In this document: one piece after another, positions 9,170 through 20,849 of the stretch
Numbering within the stretch: position 1 is the stretch's first letter
Layout of the letters: each line of letters opens with the position of its first letter
Assembly (NCBI GenBank): GCA_022478985.1
Contig: JAKSZP010007887.1
Span: forward strand, 124,001-188,000
Reading direction: 5' to 3'
Length of the DNA stretch: 64,000 nt
From: Massospora cicadina
Taxonomy: Eukaryota > Entomophthoromycota > Entomophthoromycetes > Entomophthorales > Entomophthoraceae
Position numbers and translations under genes: made by a program
The notes under the pieces: generated by a model
What the model was told of the DNA's origin: nothing
What the model saw: only the letters and a program-made list of their open reading frames with translations
Databases searched by the model: none

Positions 9170-12100
9170 CATGGGACGGACACTTCCGAATATGACTCAG
9201 GAAAGACAAACTTAGTACCAGGGGAGGCACCCCAGAGAAGCGATGCTATCTCTTGTTGCCAGCGGGAACGCCACTTATGGGGAGGGGAGGGAACGTGTGA
9301 AGGGGCCGTAGCCACTATTGAGCACGTGTGGAGGAAGGGGTCTGATTTGATGAACCAGACTGGGAACCAGGAGGAGACCAGCTGTCGGCGACGCGGTGGG
9401 AGGTATCCAAACATCCACGCTTGAAAGTGGTCCACCAAATGAGACCGGAATCTGTGGACAGCTTCTGGGAGGGTGGGGTTGGAGCCAGCGATGGCATCCA
9501 AGACAATCGTGTGGATAGTCCACATGGCGATTGCAACCACCAGAGCACGGAGGGAGGGTGGAAGGGGGAGGCCATTGATAAAGCAAACATATCTCTTGAC
9601 AGACTGAAGGGATGCGTTTGATCCTGGCCCAGCAGACGTTGAACTTCGCGCCATATCACTTTAGAGGTGGGGCACTTCTCCAGGAGGTGGAACAGCGTTC
9701 CATACTGGCCACACACGACACAGGATGAGTGTAAAGAGTTAGAGCGCTCAGCTGTACGATACACCCGCCTCAGGCAGCGCCACATGGGAGCGGACTTGAG
9801 GCTGCAACAGAGGATGGTGTGCGTATTTCCAGATAGTCTTTTGGGTCTCAGTGGAATAAGGGATGTCCATCATGTCCAGGTAGCCCACCCTGGTTAGGAC
9901 ATATGGTCAAATGGGGATCACGCCATCAAGGATGGGTAGCCCCTGTACCTCTTGTGTGAACTGAGGAGAGGGGCGGCCTCTTCGGGTTGTATGTCTGCTA
10001 ATATAAATTCTCCACTCTGCGCTTCGCATGGAGAGTAGGATTCGTTTGTAGTGGGTTTTAGTCCCATGAGGACCTGTGGCCGATGTGTGTGATGCGAGGT
10101 ATTTCATCAGGGAGTGGGGGTTTGATGGATTGTTGAGGCCCAAGGCTCGGGAGAAGTTGGAGCAGGCCGCGCGGGACCAGTGTTGGGATAGGAGTGTAGG
10201 AGCGGTGACGGCCGCGATCCAGGTGCCCAGGATCTTGGCAGCATGGGCTTTGAAGTCAAGTAGGCCCATGCCACCTTGATGATGAGAGCCAAACATGACC
10301 TCTAACCGTACTGGTGGAGGGCGGCCTGACCAAAGCCATCCTTGCAACAAAGCATACAGGGATTTGAAGAAGCTTGGGGAGAAGGGGATGGCATGGGCTC
10401 CAAACCAGACTTTGGATAGGAGCATAGATTTGTTAAGAACAACCCTGCCAGTGAGGGTAGTAGGGTGGGCTCTGAGAGAGGCGATTCACTTCGTCACGTT
10501 GTCCAGTATACGGCACTCCATTACTGCTGACGCATATCCGCCTGCCTCCATCCACACGCCCAGATGGCGCACCGGTCCTATGGTAGGACGTGGCACGAAG
10601 GGGAGCACCAGTGGAGCGGTGTGTGTTGAGTTAGTAAGGCGTGGATGTGGGCGAGCAGATGGGCCGGGTTGGGAACTAATTGCTGGGGCCCAGCAGTTCT
10701 GAAACCAACCAGGGGAGGATGATTTCAGTTTTGGAGGCGTTCAGTGCCACGTTGCTTACCCGGGAATATTCCTGGATGAGGGCTTCAAGCGCGCGTGCAT
10801 CTTTGTTATTAGATACCCCCACCACGCAATCATCTGCAAATGCCATCATCTTGACTGGGGTTTGGCCTGGCACATGGACCCCAGTGTTTTGGGCATTCAC
10901 ATTTCGCAGTAGTGGGTCAAGGCTGAAATTGTATAAGAGTGGGTTGAGGGGGTCCCCTTGTCGCAAGCCCCTTTGAGGGCGGACTACTTCCTTTAGGAAG
11001 CCTGGGCCATGCACTGCTTTTTTCGCAGATTCCGTGAGCAGCATTACCCAGTTTTATGAAGCGGGGGGGGTAGGCGGAATAGATGGAGGCAAGCCCTTAG
11101 GTATTCCCAGTTTACTCTATCATAGGCCTTTTGTTGGTCCAAGAATACAAGTGCCCCAGAGGCTGTGGACTGACATGCATTAGCCACGGAGTGCATGTTA
11201 TCCCAAATCGACCTTCTGGGGATAAAACCGAACTGTTCTGGGGAGATGGTGGCAGATGCTACAGTCCCTAAACGGTTAGCCATGATTTTTATTATAATTT
11301 TGGTGTCTGTGTTTGTTAGAGAAATGAGGCGCCAGTTGGCTAAGTCAAGCTTATCCCCTTTCTATAAGATTGTGACAGTAAAAACCTCATGTCCTCCTGG
11401 TAGGAGGCGTGTTTCCAACAGGCTTTGGTTAAGTGAGGCTAGCAACAATGAGGATATATATTTGATATATTTTTTGTAGAACTCATATGGAATGCCATCT
11501 GGGTCTGGGCATTTTTGGTTTGGCGCACCGCGAAGGGCTGTCCATAATTCGTTCAGAGTAATTAAATTCATTATTTATGGGTATCAGAAAATGGTGCGGA
11601 TATGAGCTCAGTTGAGAAATTCCACCATTTTGGCTGGCTGAATTGGTTTCGCTCAGTATAACTCAGAGTAATATTTTTGCGTTTCAATTGCCACTTCACC
11701 TGTGTGTCCACAATGGAATTATCCGATATTAGCACCTGTGTGCAGGCCACACTCTGGCATGGTGCGAAATTTTTTTCAAAGAAGTATGCAGTGCACTTGT
11801 CGCCTTTAGTGATGGTGTGGCCCTGTATTGGACACAAACCCGATGTTTGTGTTGCCTTTTATGTGCGTTGAGGTGGGCGGCTGCCTCCGCCCACTTCTGG
11901 CCCTATGCAGGGCTGTATCCTGTGGCTGGAATGTTGGACTCCAAGTGGGCCAATTCCGCCAGAGCGCATGAGATAACCGCTGATGTGGCTCATGAGCGTC
12001 TGGAGGAGAGATGGTGATAGTGGCGGATAGTGTCCTCTTTGAAAGTTGCCCATGTGGAAATGGGGTCCGCACAAAATGGTGCAACAAATGATTTTGCCAA

Positions 12101-12930
12101 AGTTGCCTCTTCTACCCACGTGGAAAATCCTGGTGACGTGAGCTCAGGGGGGGCAGATTTTGCATTAATGTGGGGCCTTTGCAACTGTGACGGGTAAGTG
12201 GTAGGTTATCAAGACCAGTCAGTGGTTGGAGAATTCCATTTTCGTTGTTTTGAAGTGGGAGATGTGGGGTTGGAATTTCGCCGGCATTAGAATAAGGTCA
12301 ATGCGGGTCATGGACCTTAATTGGCCGTTGTGGATGTGGGGACGCGTCATGTTTTTGAGCAGTGGGGCATGTCATGGCAGTGCATCCATTAAACCAAGGG
12401 TGGCTTTTAGAATGCATAGTTCTACATGACCCTGTGGGGCGTGGGGTGAGGGAGGCCACCGGTCCTTTGGTGAGGTTAGCCAACAGTTCATGTTGCCAAC
12501 TAGGAAAGAATCAGGGGGTAGTGGGAGGGATTTGACTGACAAGAAAAATTCCCAACGCTCGTGTGCACCATTTGGGGCATAGAAGTTGACAATTATGTGC
12601 ACAACGTCAGTTCACGAGAAGGTGATGACAAGCACTCGGCCATTTAGGAATGTTTCTGAGGATGTGAATTTGAAAAAAATTTTCTGAATTAGCACCCCAC
12701 AGTGATTCAACCAAAAGGATAGGTATGGGAGGAGCATTGTTTTCCAAGCTTCCTCAGAACCTCGTGGATAGTGGGACTCCTGGATGGCCAGGATATTCAC
12801 GGGTAAATTGTGTTGTAAAAAACTCAGTTTCCTAGCCTGGGATGGGGAGGCCTTGAGTCCGGCGATATTCAACATCCCTATAGTGAAGGTTTCCCCCTTG
12901 CACCTTAGGTGTGAGGGGTGGGCCCTGGGC
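9170..12930 (-). pseudogene. LINE-A1 ORF2 (endonuclease, RT, zinc finger)
   Basis: ORF2 would nick the target and prime reverse transcription from it. From right to left: AP endonuclease (IGMLNIAGLKASPS, ILAIQESHYPRG, and a VGNMNCW equivalent of GDFN); the RT with MANRLGTVASATISPEQFGF, FLDQQKAYDRVNWEYL, GLRQGDPLNPLLYNF and the catalytic MAFADDCVVGV; a thumb with VWFGAHAIPF and GGMGLLDFKAHAA; and a C-terminal zinc finger CVVCGQYGTLFHLLEKCP (CX2C...HX4C). No RNase H domain is apparent. The frame is broken many times. The start codon seen in LINE-A2 is AAG here. Confidence 0.9.
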
Positions 12931-12949
12931 CCACCAGCCTCTTCAAGGT

Positions 12950-14138
12950 CCCCACGGGCTTTCACAGCAGCGCAGGCATTAGCAGCAATGGTATCGGGGG
13001 TTTTGTTGATTTTTGCAGAAAGAGTCGCGTTGGCTTTGGCCTTCACTTTTTGTTTTCCCAACGTCGGACGAATTTTTGCGTGTGTGGATGAGTTCAGTGC
13101 ACCATCGAGCAGGTCAAAATTTTTTTTCAGTTGGGATAGGTCCTAAGTCAGATTTAACTGGAGCTTGGGTGCAGCGATTGGGTGAGATCAAATCTCCCAT
13201 CAGATCCTCAGATTGAATGGCCCGCTCGGCATGGGTTTCCCAATATGATTGGATGATGGATTCCCAAGTTGCTTCTGCCACGAAGGTCTCCATGTCCTCC
13301 TAGCGTTGTGAGTGTGGGATGGCGGTGGTGGCCTTGGCTGCTTCCTTGGCTGCAGCCCTATGGTCCTGCTTGGCCTTCTTCCAATACTGCGGGGAGATGG
13401 GCTTTATAATAGGTAGCAGCCTTGTGCTCCCCATGGGAAAGCCTCCTTGGTGCTTGCAGTTGGTTCGTAGTGCACCTCTCCGCTGGCCATGGCCACTGAG
13501 GGTTGCTCTTGGAATGTGACGCCCTCCTTGATGGGGCATGCATGCGCCTTAAGGCCAAACGCATCACAGTGGGTGCAAATGGGGGGCGCGCTGTCCACGG
13601 TTACCCGTAATGGGTGGGTGGTATGCCCTGCAATATCAATAAAAGTGGAGTGCAGGATCTGGGTTAGGTCCTTCATGATCTCCTCAGTTGGAGTCAAAAC
13701 TACGATGGCTTTGCCGGTGCACAGGTGTGGCATCAGCGTGAAGCATTGCATATCAAAAGATTGTATTTCGCCATATATGGCGAGACCATCTTTCAGGTGT
13801 TGCTCCAAAATGTCACGTTTTACCGTAGTAGGCAAAAAGTCAAATGTGAGGAAAATTTGGTTTGATTTTGTCCATCTGGTGCATTTGGTTTTGACGACCC
13901 ATTGCCCTTTGAGGAGGTTGACCACTATGCGCACCGCTGCAGCCTCGTCTGCTGCTATTTTGCTTTCAAAACCTAGGTCCAGCCAACCGCGTGACATGGA
14001 GTGAGGTGCAACGTACACCGCAGTTGGGAAAATTTTGTGTACATCTTCACAAAATTTTTCCCATAAGGCCGTTTTTTGGATGTCCAGATACACACAGACT
14101 CTGAATTCCACTGACAAAAGTGGCTGGGATTGTGGCAT
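12950..14138 (-). pseudogene. LINE-A1 ORF1 (gag-like nucleic-acid-binding protein)
   Basis: ORF1 would bind the LINE RNA. The first 244 codons (14138-13404) are open, from MPQSQPLLSVEF, an ATG also present in LINE-A2. A conserved central region (WLDLGFESKIAADEAAAVR, then FLPTTVKRDILEQHLKDGLA) precedes a CCHC-type knuckle, CTHCDAFGLKAHAC. Here the usual His (CX2CX4HX4C) is Leu, whereas LINE-A2 keeps it. After a stop at about 13404 the same protein continues in other frames through PISPQYWKKAKQ to KVKAKANATLSAKINK near 13000. The C-terminal part is basic and Ala-rich. Confidence 0.88.
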
Positions 14139-14425
14139 GTTAATGTACTGGTTGCATTGTGCTTGCCACGTGAGTATCTCCAGGGAAATTGTGACCGCCA
14201 GTTTTTCGAGATTTTTGTCTATTCTGCCAGATTCTCCGGGGCGTTTTCAAACGTTGGAGGCCGCGGGCCTTCCGCCTGCTCCTCTTACCTTGCTTGCCCA
14301 ACTGCTCCCTGACATGGGCGCAGACTAATCTCCTCTTTGAGATTATCAAACTAGATTCAGTCTTGAATTGAATAGGTTGCAAAAGTGTTTGCAACGAGAA
14401 AGAAAAGTATATCCAATTGTACTTT

Positions 14426-14444
14426 TTTTTAGTACTAGATAGTT
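14426..14444 (-). mobile_element. Micro-insertion M2: 19-bp LINE-B tail
   Basis: TTTTTAGTACTAGATAGTT lies between two copies of ATCCAATTGTACTTT (14411-14425 and 14445-14459). Its reverse complement is the LINE-B end ATCTAGTACTAAAAA with a few extra bases. The left copy of the duplication is also the right target duplication of LINE-A1, so three copies of the same site exist: 9125, 14411 and 14445. To the right, the G2 RT gene resumes. Confidence 0.78.
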
Positions 14445-14459
14445 ATCCAATTGTACTTT

Positions 14460-15235
14460 CTTTCAGAAGAAGCTGGAATTTCTTGGGCACGATAACTCTC
14501 AAGATGGGATAAAACCTCTACAGGATAAGGTTGAAGCAATATCTAAGATGCCGATGCCTAAAACTCTTCATGACATACAAGTCTTCTTTGGCATGATGGA
14601 GTACTACCATTAATTTATCCCGAAATTCGCCCAACTCAGCGAGCCCCTTGTCTGCCTCCTGTCTAAGACACCCCTTTCTTTTAGGGTGCTGAACAAAGGC
14701 CGCATTTGAGACTTTAAATGAGCTATTACAAAAAGGCCAATACTTTGCTACCCTGACTATTCAAACCCTTCATGTTGTTCATGGATGCCTCTGATTATGC
14801 CGTTAGAGCTATCTTGGCTCAGTTGGATGAAAATGTGATTGATCATCCTGCTTCTTATTTTTAGTAGAATGATATCAAAAGCTGAGCGCAATTACAGCGT
14901 CGCTGAAAAGGAGTGCATAGTTGTCTTTCTCACTGTTAAACACTACACCCCTTTTTATATGGGACATCCTTTAAAGTAATTACTGACCACGTCTCATTAT
15001 AGTGGTTACAAGATATGAAAGATCCTACTAAGCGGTTGGCTCGCTGGGATCTTAAGCTCCATCATTATGATATGACCATTGAACATCAAGTAGGGACACG
15101 CTATATGGATTTTGATGGGTAAACACGTCTGCCTGTCCTTCATCTTGACAATAGTGAAGCAGAGAGGTTACATAACCTCCTAATAACTCCTGATGCGTGG
15201 GCTGATGAAGATGAACCCATCAAAAGATGTTAACA
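14460..15235 (+). pseudogene. G2 RT C-terminus and RNase H
   Basis: This is the continuation of the RT cut by LINE-A1: FFQKKLEFLGHDNSQDGIKP is the conserved segment after the palm, then IQVFFGMMEYYH and a CLLSKTPLSF stretch. The RNase H follows with MDASDYAVRAILAQLDENVI (catalytic Asp in DAS) and KAERNYSVAEKECIVVF, then HHYDMTIEHQVGTRYMDFDG near 15070-15120, the end of the domain. Stops and frame changes are frequent. Confidence 0.85.
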
Positions 15236-15249
15236 TGACATCTCCATAA

Positions 15250-16370
15250 CACAAAGATGGAGAATGGGAAGTTATACAAGAAAATTGGGGTGAGTTGGTT
15301 GCCCTATCTCAGACCATCAGAGCATGTACCTGTGATTTTGGAGTCCCATACCCTTCTAGGGCATAGTGGATTACAAAAAACCTATGAGTGGATTAAAGAG
15401 TGATAATTATGGGAAGGCATCATGGAGACAATAACTGAGGTCCTGGACGCCTGTCTGACCTGCAAAAAACAGTCTAGATATAAGCCCAGGTATCAGTATC
15501 AACTCACTACGCCTCGTTAGCTTTTTTAAACCATAAGTCTAGATGTAGTAGGCCCTCTACCTCAGACCACTGGTGGAAATCACTATATCTAAGTTGGTAT
15601 CAATCATTTTACTAAATAGGGTGAGGCTGTGGCTCTTCCTGCTCAAACTGCCAGATCCACGGCCACATTCCTTCATCAAAATATATTTTCTCACCATGGT
15701 TGTCCCCAGGTCCTGCTCTGTGGCAATGGGAAAAATTTACCTCCCAAGTGGTAAAAAAATTCGCTACCTCCATAGGCACACAACAACTCTTTTCTGACCC
15801 CTATAACCCATCAATGAATGGTACTGTGGAAAGAGCCAAAGTGACACTGGACTCTATTTAACATAAAATGACCACTTTTGACCCTCTTCACTGGGAACTT
15901 TACCTACCCAGTAATCTCATGGCGTATCAAATCAGCTATCACTATATTCTTAAGATGTCGTCTTTCTGAGTATTGTATGGGCAAGAACCTGGGATTCCAG
16001 CTTTACTAGCAAAAGATATCTTCACTTATAAGACTGATCCTGAGCAAGCTATGAAGAAGTTAACCCAGCACATTATCCAGTTGCAATCAGAAGCGATGAA
16101 CAACTTAGCAAAGACAGTCACAAAAGAGTTCAAGCTGTTAATGAGCTCCAGGCCCCTCTTCCGTCCACCCATGTATCTTACTTGGTTCTTTACTACCAAA
16201 ATTGTATCACTCCTATAAGTTAGAAACTCGGGTCTAAATGGGAAAGGTCTTTTGCAGTCACTTACAAGCGAGGAGAGGTGTACTCCATCAAATCCCTTGC
16301 TACAGGAGTCACTATTAACCGAGTTCATGGCCAATTTCTGCAGCCTTATTATCCATCAAACACTCTTGAA
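15250..16370 (+). pseudogene. G2 integrase, decayed
   Basis: This is the last pol domain before the 3' LTR. The N-terminal region includes LSDLQKTV-like remnants of the H2C2 finger (about 15450). The core includes LDVVGPLPQTTGGN at about 15540 and, around 15740-15850, FTSQVVKKFATSIGTQQLFS and YNPSMNGTVERAKVTLDSI, which match the D...SDPYHPQTNGQVER segment. LYGQEPGIPALL (about 15973) is the conserved motif just past the core. An open frame of 81 codons (15973-16218) covers the helical part after it. A purine-rich GGGGCGATA precedes the LTR at about 16371. Confidence 0.85.
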
Positions 16371-16377
16371 GGGGCGA

Positions 16378-17067
16378 TATCGGACAATTACAAGTCTGAT
16401 GTATAAAGAATGATTCAGGTTTTGATTTAGATAACATCATTAAAAATACCCTATTTGATCCTTGGTGGAACCCTTTGAATTGGGGCGATACGTTTAATAT
16501 TAATAAAAATTGGCCAAATAGTTCATGTTTAGGAAGCCAGAAAATTCTGACTCATTGGCAGAATCAAGGGATCTCTTCTGAGGTCTCTCCCCACCTTATC
16601 ACGTCTAGTTCAGAACTATCACCTAAGTGGGGATCACCCCCTTTTATAGGCGTGGCGGGAATCCCCCAAGATGCAATAATATTCTTGGAATGGTTTTGTT
16701 AAAATATAAAGTTGTTACCTCATGGGTACATCTTGCCTACCTTTAACTCCCCATCCATCGTGCTGCCAAAATGAAGTGAGTTTTCTGAGCTTCAATATGC
16801 TGCTTTTACATATTACCTAATTTGGACCAGTATAAGCTTTTCTTAATCCATCATTAAATTCCCTTGACTCTCAATACAGTTTAAATACTGTATGATCTGA
16901 TATTGAGAAGGTTCATTTATTATCCTCTGCAGGACCATATAAAACTAAAAAAAACTTTAATCTTAACTCTACAGTTTTTTATTTTATTATCTTCGGTAGT
17001 AACAATCCCCCATCTGTTGAAGTTTAGGTTAAAAGCACCAGCGTGCCAAAAATCTTAGAATTCAACA
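16378..17067 (+). repeat. G2 3' LTR
   Basis: This copy pairs with 5259-5954. It has the same GGAAGCCAGA block, the segment CCTAAGTGGGGATCACCC followed by CCTTTTATAGGCG (a TATA-like element), the ATACAGTTTAAATACTGTAT near-palindrome, and the tail GCGTGCCAAAAATC. It ends TTCAACA. An open frame of 75 codons at 16475-16702 is part of the repeat. Sequence of another element (G4) starts immediately to the right. Confidence 0.88.
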
Positions 17068-17199
17068 CTCCCTTTTTATATAAAAACACATCCTGATGGC
17101 ATTATTCTGCCCAAATCTGATCCTACCCTGGATTTCGCAGTATCAAATGCATATAATAAATTTCTGAATATTTTTTGCTTTTATATATTCTTTCTTATT

Positions 17200-17480
17200 A
17201 TTAAGGGAAGTTTAGGACAACAATTTTAGTTGATACTGGGACCTCAGAGAATTTTATTGATCTAGACCTAACTGACTATCTTGGGTTGCACTACTTACCT
17301 GTTGGTATGGTCAGGGCAGGGGCTCCCCAGGATAAACCGCCTTATAGGGTCACAGCCTGGTTTATTATCTAGTGGGTATGTTCTACTTAGTTGACCACTT
17401 CTTATAAAGCAAAAACTTGCTGTACCCAACTATCCTGGGAGTAGGTTAATGGTGGAAAATTTGATGTCAAGCTCAATTTG
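17200..17480 (+). pseudogene. G4 aspartic protease, decayed
   Basis: LVDTGTSENFIDLDLTDYLG at 17240-17300 holds the active-site DTG and the following segment, continued by LPVGMVRAGAPQDKP. It is nearly the same as the G1 protease at 3.1 kb. Stops follow within about 60 codons. Position before the RT fits a gypsy pol gene. Confidence 0.8.
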
Positions 17481-17739
17481 AAAGCAAAAATCTAAACTAT
17501 GTCCTTGGGAAGCAGTCATGTACTAATAATTTCCATATTGGATGGTATCACTCTGAGCAGCTTACCACAGTGGCCACATGTACATAAATATTAGTCTTGC
17601 GCCTCTACTGAATACACTCCTGAAGCACCCCTGCCCCCTGTTTGGAGAGAGTGGAGTCTTCGTTCAATCTAGCTTCAGAAATTGCTTTACCTGATAACAT
17701 AGAGTTTAATTGCGATTTTAAGCTCAGAGCTGACATTGT

Positions 17740-18480
17740 TTAAAATTCATCCTAAGTTTGTCCTTAGACTTTGCGGTAAGAGGCAGCATTAGATGTTTTT
17801 GGAGCAACTGTTCAAGATAAGCATTTTTTAATGTACCTCTCCAGTATACTCACCAGTTCTCTTTGTGGAGAATTTGGATGGTACACTACGTTCATGTGTA
17901 GATTAGGTAACTTGAATAATGTGACTATACCTGATCTGTATCATATTCCTCTGGAGGCACAAATTACCCTCTATGTGGAGTAGGCCAAACTCTTCTTCAA
18001 GCTAAATTGCTTGAACGCTTTTAACAAGATTTGCATTAAAAAAGGTAGGAATGGCACACTAAATTCAGTACCAGGAAGGGGATTTTTCAATTACAGGGCA
18101 TGCCATTTTGGGCTCAAGGATGCATCTGAGATTTTTAACGTCATATTGATGTGACTTGGGTGAGTTGTTATGGGTATGTGCTGTGGCCTAAATGGATGTA
18201 ATTCTGGTGTTCCCCTCTAATCAAGCATCCCATGAGGTTCACCTGAGGCAGGTGGTGGAGCATTTGAGGCCAACGAATTGACTCTTAAGATTAGCAAGTA
18301 TTAGTTTTTAAGTCTTAAGTTACCTTCATTGGGCAACATTGTAATTGATAAAAGACAAATGATCACTCCAGACAAGGAGAAAGCCATTCAGGATTGGCCA
18401 AACCTGCCTCAGTCAAAGAATTGAGAAGATTTTATGGGGATTTGCACCTTCCTTAAGTAGTTCAAGTTAAATCTTCATAG
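17740..18480 (+). pseudogene. G4 reverse transcriptase, decayed
   Basis: RT remnants are visible across frames: YTHQFSLWRIWMVHYVHV-like finger remnants at about 17850, FFKLNCLNAFNKICIKKG (the LDL..AY..I segment, about 17995-18050), and FFNYRACHFGLKDASEIF (the Y.VMPFGL.NAP.TF segment, about 18085-18140). The YxDD box is not clear. Just before the RNase H, the sequence KRQMITPDKEKAIQDWPNLP (about 18350-18410) matches the conserved RT-RNase H connection. Confidence 0.65.
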
Positions 18481-19032
18481 TGGCACCCTTGTATAAAGCC
18501 AGCGGGGTAAAATCTCTCCTGAGGTCCACTACACTAGAGAATGACTTTCAGGGGTGTAAATTGCACTTTACTCTTAATATCAGTCAATCAACATGTGATC
18601 CCAGTATGGAGTTTATAGTGGCTAGCAATGCCTCCAACTTTACAATTGATACAAGATTGTTGCAAGTGGAAAAAGATGGAATTGGCTCATATCAAATATT
18701 TTTATAATAAAATGTCCTTGCCTAATTAGATACGCTGTTTAAGACAAGGATCTTAGAGCAGTTATGGAAACAATGAACTCTTTTGCGCCATCAACTTCAT
18801 GGCTCTTCCCAGACATTCTGCGTTAATACAGATCACCATGCCTAATTGTACTACCGCGTTCCTTATGTCCTTATCCTACAGCAAACCTGATGGCATGAGA
18901 CTTTTGCACAACTTGTGTTCTCTTATGAGTTTTTTGATGGGCAAGGAGAATGGCTTGACTGATGCTCTGTATCGAAATGCAATGTTGACATCAGATCCAA
19001 GGAGGTGTAATTTTACAACACTAAATTGGTAA
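18480..19032 (+). pseudogene. G4 RNase H, decayed
   Basis: The open frame 18480-18707 has MAPLYKASGVKSLLRSTTLE and then EFIVASNASNFTIDTRLLQV, where the catalytic D of DAS is N. A later piece (18799-19032) ends with SFLMGKENGLTDALYRN, the typical end of the domain (KEN..ADALSR). It is very similar to the RNase H of G1 (EFIVASDAS, KGKENGLADSLS). Confidence 0.82.
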
Positions 19033-19079
19033 TTCCTCCTGGTAAGATTATATGAGAGCAACCACCCACCAAATTATGA

Positions 19080-19969
19080 ATGCTGGTTCTTGCTTCGCTA
19101 GAGAACCTGTTTGAGTATGGTATGTTCAGCAGAGTTGTTCTTTCCAAGTCCCTATCATCAGAGTATACTATTATTTTCGCCAAATGCAAGTTAAATCAGG
19201 AGAATATAATAAAGGGTTTTATGTAAAGGATGAGATGTTATGGTTTTCAGGGGCTTATGGGTTCTTGCCGGACTACTCCATCTGGATATAATCAAGGAAC
19301 ATTATGATGGCATAACTGTAAGGAACATCAGAAAAGCAAAGACTTTGGAGCTTATCTTCCATATCTATAACTGGAAGGTACTTTCCGCACAGGTTACAAG
19401 GTATTCTAAAGAGTGCCTGGTCTGAAATAGGATTAAGCCAAATTTCATTTCCTCGTGGGGTTGTTGGACCAGTCTATAAGCGCAGCGGGACCCTGAACTT
19501 CCCTCTAAGTCAATTTGGTTGTGGTGCTACCATTGTCAGAGAGATATGATGCTATCATTGTAATGATGGATCAGTTTTACCAAGGTTGCCATTATTCCTT
19601 AAGCGCCACAGTAACAGCAGCGCAGATGATAAAGTTTTTCTGTCATTATGTGTTTTTACTCCATGGGGTGTACTGGAAATTATTGGTGACTGCAGACCCC
19701 AGTTCACATCATAATTTGGGAAGAGTTTTGCAAGACTCTTATGATTTGTCTGTGCCATTCTATAGCCTAACACACCCAATTAGATGGGCATATAGTAAGA
19801 GTGAACCAGTGCTTTGAGCAGTTCTTGCAGTGCTACACTGCAGCCAACCATTCTGTTTAAGCTTTTAATCTTCCCCTGGCCCTGTTTAGTTATAACAACC
19901 CCAAAATGCTTCAATAGGGTGTTCTCCATTATTTGCCAGCTATGGGATCAACCCCGCTTATAAAATGGA
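19080..19969 (+). pseudogene. G4 integrase, N-terminal and core part
   Basis: VLAGLLHLDIIKEHYDGITV (19260-19320) is the H2C2-finger region, the same as VPAGPLLLEIIQDHHEGITV of G1. The catalytic core follows in 19515-19817: VVVLPLSERYDAIIVMMDQF and SLSATVTAAQMIKFF, then DCRPQFTS at about 19690 in another frame. The reading ends at LPAMGSTPLIKWIP, where G5 is inserted. The C-terminal part lies at 44310. Confidence 0.82.
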
Positions 19970-20445
19970 TCCCTGATGTGAGTCTAATAATTTTAGTGAT
20001 ACTTAGCAAAATAATATTAAATTAGAGTTGGGACCAAAGCTGAATTAAGTTTGGAGGTCGCAATAGTCCTAATAAAATTAGGGTGAAGTATTGACACAAG
20101 GAAAATTTAGACAATAGCTTTGAGATCCTTTATTAATAAAAATTTAGTGATATTTATAAGTTTAGTTAAATATGACGGTGTTATGAATTCCAGGTTCCCT
20201 CACATTAAGGATATTTAGTTTCAAGCGATGGTGAACCCTTATTTAATGATTTTTGGATGTAATCATTTTAATTGAAAATTCTTTTTTAAAATCCTATTAC
20301 AAGACATAGGATTTGATAAAATTAAAGCTTTCCTAAATATTTATCATCATTTGGTAATTTCCTCACTTAAAATGAGTAAAATTGTTACGCATCAATGTTT
20401 GACTTTGATGTAGTAAATTAAAGCCCTTTGACATTGTAAATCCCA
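19970..20445 (-). repeat. G5 3' LTR (left copy)
   Basis: This copy matches 43824-44309 in order: TAGCAAA, TCCTAATAAAATTAGGGTGAA (against TCTAATAAAACTGGGGTGAA), GTTTAAGCGATG-like, AAATTAAAGCTTT, ATCATCAT-TGGTAATTTCC and AATGTAAATCC. Divergence is high, so G5 is old. Just to the right, read on the minus strand, GAGTGGGATATTGA is a plausible polypurine tract, which fits a 3' LTR of a minus-strand element. Confidence 0.8.
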
Positions 20446-20849
20446 TCAATATCCCACTCAAGACCCTGTTGTAGAAGGACATAAGGGCGTAGAAAACTAC
20501 TATGTACAATTAATAATACCTTGGGTAATGTTGGAAATAGAATATTTGGATTTTATTTTGAAGATAACTTTGTAATGTCCAGACCAAAAAACACCAAGCT
20601 TATTAGATTGACCTCCAGCGCGATTATGGTAAAAGGGAACTAAATCTGCTACTTACTTAAAAAGTAGAGATGGGCAGCACTAAATGGTCCACTGGTTCCT
20701 GAGAGATAGTTGAAATAATTTATCAGTAGAAATTAAATGCAACTGAATTATTTCATAAGCTACATTTCTCATCACAAGATCAGAATTTTTAACGATTGAA
20801 CCTTCTATTAAAGGTTGAATAAAAATTTGTAATCTTGGTTCTCATTTAT

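Larger units (their letters stand above)
9136..14410 (-). mobile_element. LINE-A1: full-length Tad1-like LINE (5,275 bp)
   Basis: This non-LTR retrotransposon is inserted in the G2 RT gene. ATCCAATTGTA flanks both sides (9125-9135 and 14411-14421). The 3' end (left) is an AATAAA-like signal and a TTTAAATTTAAA tail instead of a long poly(A). The 5' end (right), read on the minus strand, is ACTTTTCTTTCTCGTTGC, the same 5' end as LINE-A2 at 25435. Both copies measure 5,275 bp by my boundaries, which argues that both are full length. It carries ORF1 (gag-like with zinc knuckle) and ORF2 (endonuclease, RT, zinc finger). Stops and frameshifts make it inactive. Confidence 0.93.
5259..17067 (+). mobile_element. 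Ty3/gypsy retrotransposon G2 with two LTRs, split by LINE-A1
   Basis: Two LTR copies of about 690 bp bound a plus-strand internal region with gag, protease, a dUTPase-like domain, RT, RNase H and integrase in order. After the LINE insertion at 9136-14410 is set aside, the pol gene resumes directly: the RT ends with LKPSN on the left and continues with FFQKKLEFLGH on the right. The LTRs are clearly related but have many substitutions, so the element is old. No convincing 5-bp target duplication is visible (ACCTC on the left, CTCCC on the right). All genes carry stops. Confidence 0.9.
17068..19969 (+). mobile_element. Ty3/gypsy retrotransposon G4, left part
   Basis: Plus-strand protease, RT, RNase H and the first part of integrase lie here without LTR or gag on the left. 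The integrase is cut at about 19969, where G5 begins, and resumes at 44310 with the C-terminal integrase segment. ATGGA (19965-19969) and ATGGT (44310-44314) are candidate 5-bp target duplications for G5. The protease and integrase motifs are close to G1. The missing 5' part could lie to the left of G2 or be lost. Confidence 0.82.

Noticed and set aside
13489..14004. 171-codon plus-strand ORF in LINE-A1
   Set aside because: It is antisense to LINE-A ORF1, which has a zinc knuckle and a matching copy in LINE-A2. Antisense frames in the same region of A2 follow from the same sequence.
5254..17072. A 5-bp target duplication for G2
   Set aside because: ACCTC on the left and CTCCC on the right do not match, and nearby shifts of the boundary did not give a convincing pair.
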